NCBI GenBank assembly: GCA_023427355.1
Contig: JAEZBK010000098.1
Span: 1 to 7,733, forward strand
DNA: 7,733 nucleotides
Direction: 5' to 3'
Source of the DNA: Pseudomonadota bacterium
GTDB lineage: Bacteria > Pseudomonadota > Alphaproteobacteria > Micropepsales > Micropepsaceae
Of the stretch, positions 6,432 to 7,733 are shown piece after piece. The translations under genes and the position numbers were made by a program. Each line of letters starts with the position of its first letter. Within the stretch, counting starts at the first letter, position 1. Under the pieces are notes generated by a model, which saw only the letters and a program-made list of their open reading frames with translations, did no database searches and was not told where the DNA came from.

Positions 6432-7205
6432 GGGGTTCTCCTGTTCGGCACGATAATAAGGTGTGCCAGCGCGAATGGTTCCGGCCGGGTTGGGACCGGT
6501 GGCTGCTTCGAGCATTGCATCCAGCCGCAGCGCGTCGTTGAGCGCCGCGCCGCTGGCCGTATTGTCGAAGATGCACCATCGATCCGGCGCGGCATTGCGG
6601 CTCACGGCATCCGTCAGCGTCGCCAGCCGCGCATCGTCATACGCCGACCAGTAAATGCGCGGCGCGCCATGCCAGCGCCAATAGGCAAGATGCGGCCAGC
6701 CGCCAGGGCGGCCGCCGCCCGGATGCCGCGGCGGGTCGGCAGCGACCCGCGCCACATGATGCCGCCTGAAGAAAGCCTCGGCCTTGTCGGTGAACCAGGT
6801 GGCATGGCGTGGTTCGCAGACCGCCTGTCCTTCCAGGGCACGGAACAGCGCGCTGGCTGCTGCGGGATCGAAGGACAGTGACGGCGGCAACTGCACCAGG
6901 ATGGGCCCAAGCTTGTCACCCAGGCCGGCAATCTCCTCCCGGAACCGCGCCAACGGTGTTTCGAAATTCCGCAAGCCGTTCTCGTGGGTGATGACCTTGG
7001 GGAGTTTCACCGCGAACCGAAAGTCCGGCGGCACGGATGCGGCCCAGCGTTCATAGGTCTTGCGCTGGTGCGGCCGATAGAAGGATGTGTTGATTTCCAC
7101 CGCCTTCATGCGCGCGCCATAGCGTTCGAGCTGGCTTGGCGCTGCGGGAAAGGCGGTGGCCCAGAGCGAGGGAATGCTCCAGCCCGCCGTGCCCAGCCGG
7201 ATCAC
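6195..7205 (-). CDS. DUF72 (YecE-like) protein fused in frame to a Lys-rich DUF6496-type tail
   Basis: Numbered from GTG 7205, 336 residues. Residues about 2-235 are a DUF72/YecE TIM-barrel-like domain of unknown biochemical role, showing LGTAGW, VEINTSFYR, VKLPKVITHENG, LGPILVQLPPSL, EPRHATWF, AYWRWHG and CIFDNTASGAALNDAL in family order. DUF72 proteins normally end about there. Here the frame stays open through a linker of about 20 residues into a small basic domain beginning at Met259 (MARKYSKAASKKVGRALHE, then KSRKQAIAIGLSEARAAGKK) that is usually a stand-alone DUF6496 protein, ending in a histone-H1-like tail of Lys, Arg and Ala. GTG 7205 overlaps the cupin stop as GTGA, suggesting translational coupling; GTG 7214 is also in frame (3 more residues). 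Neither has a clear ribosome binding site. The stop shares CTAG with the dcp stop. Domain calls firm; true fusion versus two genes is open. Confidence 0.82.
   Translation of the reverse strand: MIRLGTAGWSIPSLWATAFPAAPSQLERYGARMKAVEINTSFYRPHQRKTYERWAASVPPDFRFAVKLPKVITHENGLRNFETPLARFREEIAGLGDKLGPILVQLPPSLSFDPAAASALFRALEGQAVCEPRHATWFTDKAEAFFRRHHVARVAADPPRHPGGGRPGGWPHLAYWRWHGAPRIYWSAYDDARLATLTDAVSRNAAPDRWCIFDNTASGAALNDALRLDAMLEAATGPNPAGTIRAGTPYYRAEQENPMARKYSKAASKKVGRALHEMKRGTLKSGGSGKTVKSRKQAIAIGLSEARAAGKKAPAPKKKAIRKKAARKKPAKKTKR
6438..6442 (-). promoter_or_regulatory. Ribosome binding site for the nested DUF6496-type start
   Basis: AGGAG on the minus strand, 6 nt before ATG 6431. It lies within the linker of the fused frame and marks a probable internal translation start. 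Confidence 0.6.
6453..6482 (-). promoter_or_regulatory. Possible promoter for the nested DUF6496-type gene
   Basis: On the minus strand GGAAC (6478-6482), 16 bp, then CCTT (6458-6461) resembles the alphaproteobacterial general-stress EcfG pattern GGAAC-N16/17-CGTT with one mismatch in the -10 element. TATTAT (6453-6458), five of six matches to a sigma-70 -10, overlaps it, but has no matching -35. A start near 6445-6450 would leave a short leader ahead of AGGAG and ATG 6431. This tract is also AT-richer than the flanking coding sequence, as expected of a former intergenic gap. Confidence 0.3.
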
Positions 7206-7723
7206 GCCCGCCACAATTTCGCCAGCGGTCCGGCCGCGCCATAGACGGGGTCGGCTTTTGGCCGGGGTACCTTGGCGATGCGGGTCGCCGCAGGATCATG
7301 CGCGGTCTTGGAAGCCCTGCACATGTCATAGCCGCCCTTGCGGGGATAGCCGCCCACCACCAGCAGGTCGTCCGACATGGAAAGCCGCTGGTGCCCGGTC
7401 CCCGCCGGCAAGACCAGCACATCGCCCGCCTTCAGCGCGAGGGTGCGGCCCCTGGCGCCGCCCAGCCGCAAGGTGGCGCGGCCGCGGGCAAAGCCCAGTA
7501 CTTCATGCTGGTCCGAATGATAGTGCAGCCAGTCATAGACCACGTCCCGCCAGTTGCCCTTCCAGCCCCGGGCCTCGAACAGAACCTCGAAGATCGCGGC
7601 GGGGTCGAACGCCGGGTCCAGCCCCACGGCGCCCCGGTAATGCAGCACCGGCCAGGCCGGATGGTTGGGCACCAGCCCGTCATCCCCAAAGCGATAGGCA
7701 TTGGCCTTGCGGGGGCGGACCAC
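7202..7723 (-). CDS. YjlB-type cupin protein (start at or just beyond right edge)
   Basis: A 173-residue small beta-barrel protein of the cupin superfamily, closest in my judgement to the YjlB group. Both cupin motifs are intact. Motif 1 is HYHSDQHE with six residues before the closing Gly, giving His67, His69 and Glu74. Motif 2 is GDVLVLPAGTGH, giving His111. These four would bind one divalent metal. The N-terminus FGDDGLVPNHPAWPVLHYRGAV and the late VGGYPRKGGYDM are typical of YjlB, whose function is not established; an oxygenase, isomerase or sensor role cannot be told apart here. GTG 7723 gives a family-like N-terminus, but the frame stays open to the window edge and GGGGG abuts the GTG without spacing, so a start just outside is possible. 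Its TGA overlaps the next gene's start, so both probably form one operon. Confidence 0.85.
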   Translation of the reverse strand: MVRPRKANAYRFGDDGLVPNHPAWPVLHYRGAVGLDPAFDPAAIFEVLFEARGWKGNWRDVVYDWLHYHSDQHEVLGFARGRATLRLGGARGRTLALKAGDVLVLPAGTGHQRLSMSDDLLVVGGYPRKGGYDMCRASKTAHDPAATRIAKVPRPKADPVYGAAGPLAKLWRA

Positions 7724-7733
7724 CCCCCGGGCC

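Overview
This 7.7 kb window is GC-rich and densely coded. Its proteins look alphaproteobacterial: the mannonate dehydratase follows the Novosphingobium ManD type residue for residue at the active site, and the peptidase, YjlB cupin, DUF72 and DUF6496 proteins are all common there. A sphingomonad, Caulobacter-like or Rhizomicrobium-like organism is an inference from this, not a proven assignment. I see no rRNA, tRNA, CRISPR array, insertion sequence or phage genes.

Layout, left to right. (1) On the minus strand, positions 1-2365 hold a probable two-gene operon: an enolase-superfamily D-mannonate dehydratase (manD-type, GTG start), followed by an ExuT-like MFS hexuronate transporter that runs off the left edge. 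A good sigma-70-like promoter (TTGACA-N17-TCTAAA) lies just upstream of manD. (2) Positions 2366-2554 are a divergent control region with two short inverted repeats that could be operators. (3) On the plus strand come a secreted CE15-like glucuronoyl esterase (2555-4021) and, 41 bp later, a Dcp-type M3 peptidyl-dipeptidase with an N-terminal hydrophobic segment (4063-6198). The gap between them contains a perfect 8-bp-stem hairpin that overlaps the dcp ribosome binding site. (4) On the minus strand, converging with dcp so tightly that both stop codons share one CTAG, lies a DUF72 protein fused in frame to a small Lys-rich DUF6496-type protein. The small protein also has its own AGGAG and ATG. 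Directly upstream and overlapping is a YjlB-type cupin at the right edge.

How the genes work together (inference): the left half reads as a glucuronate-utilisation locus. The exported esterase would release glucuronoyl esters, such as the lignin-xylan link through 4-O-methylglucuronate. The MFS carrier would import the uronate or its oligomers, and ManD would dehydrate D-mannonate, made from glucuronate via fructuronate, to 2-keto-3-deoxy-D-gluconate. The isomerase, fructuronate reductase, KDG kinase and alpha-glucuronidase are not in the window. The right half looks like housekeeping or stress-related genes with no obvious link to this pathway.

The most unusual points are the CE15 enzyme lacking the canonical catalytic Glu, the DUF72-DUF6496 fusion with a nested start, and the hairpin over the dcp ribosome binding site. 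Nothing here clearly amounts to an entirely new system.
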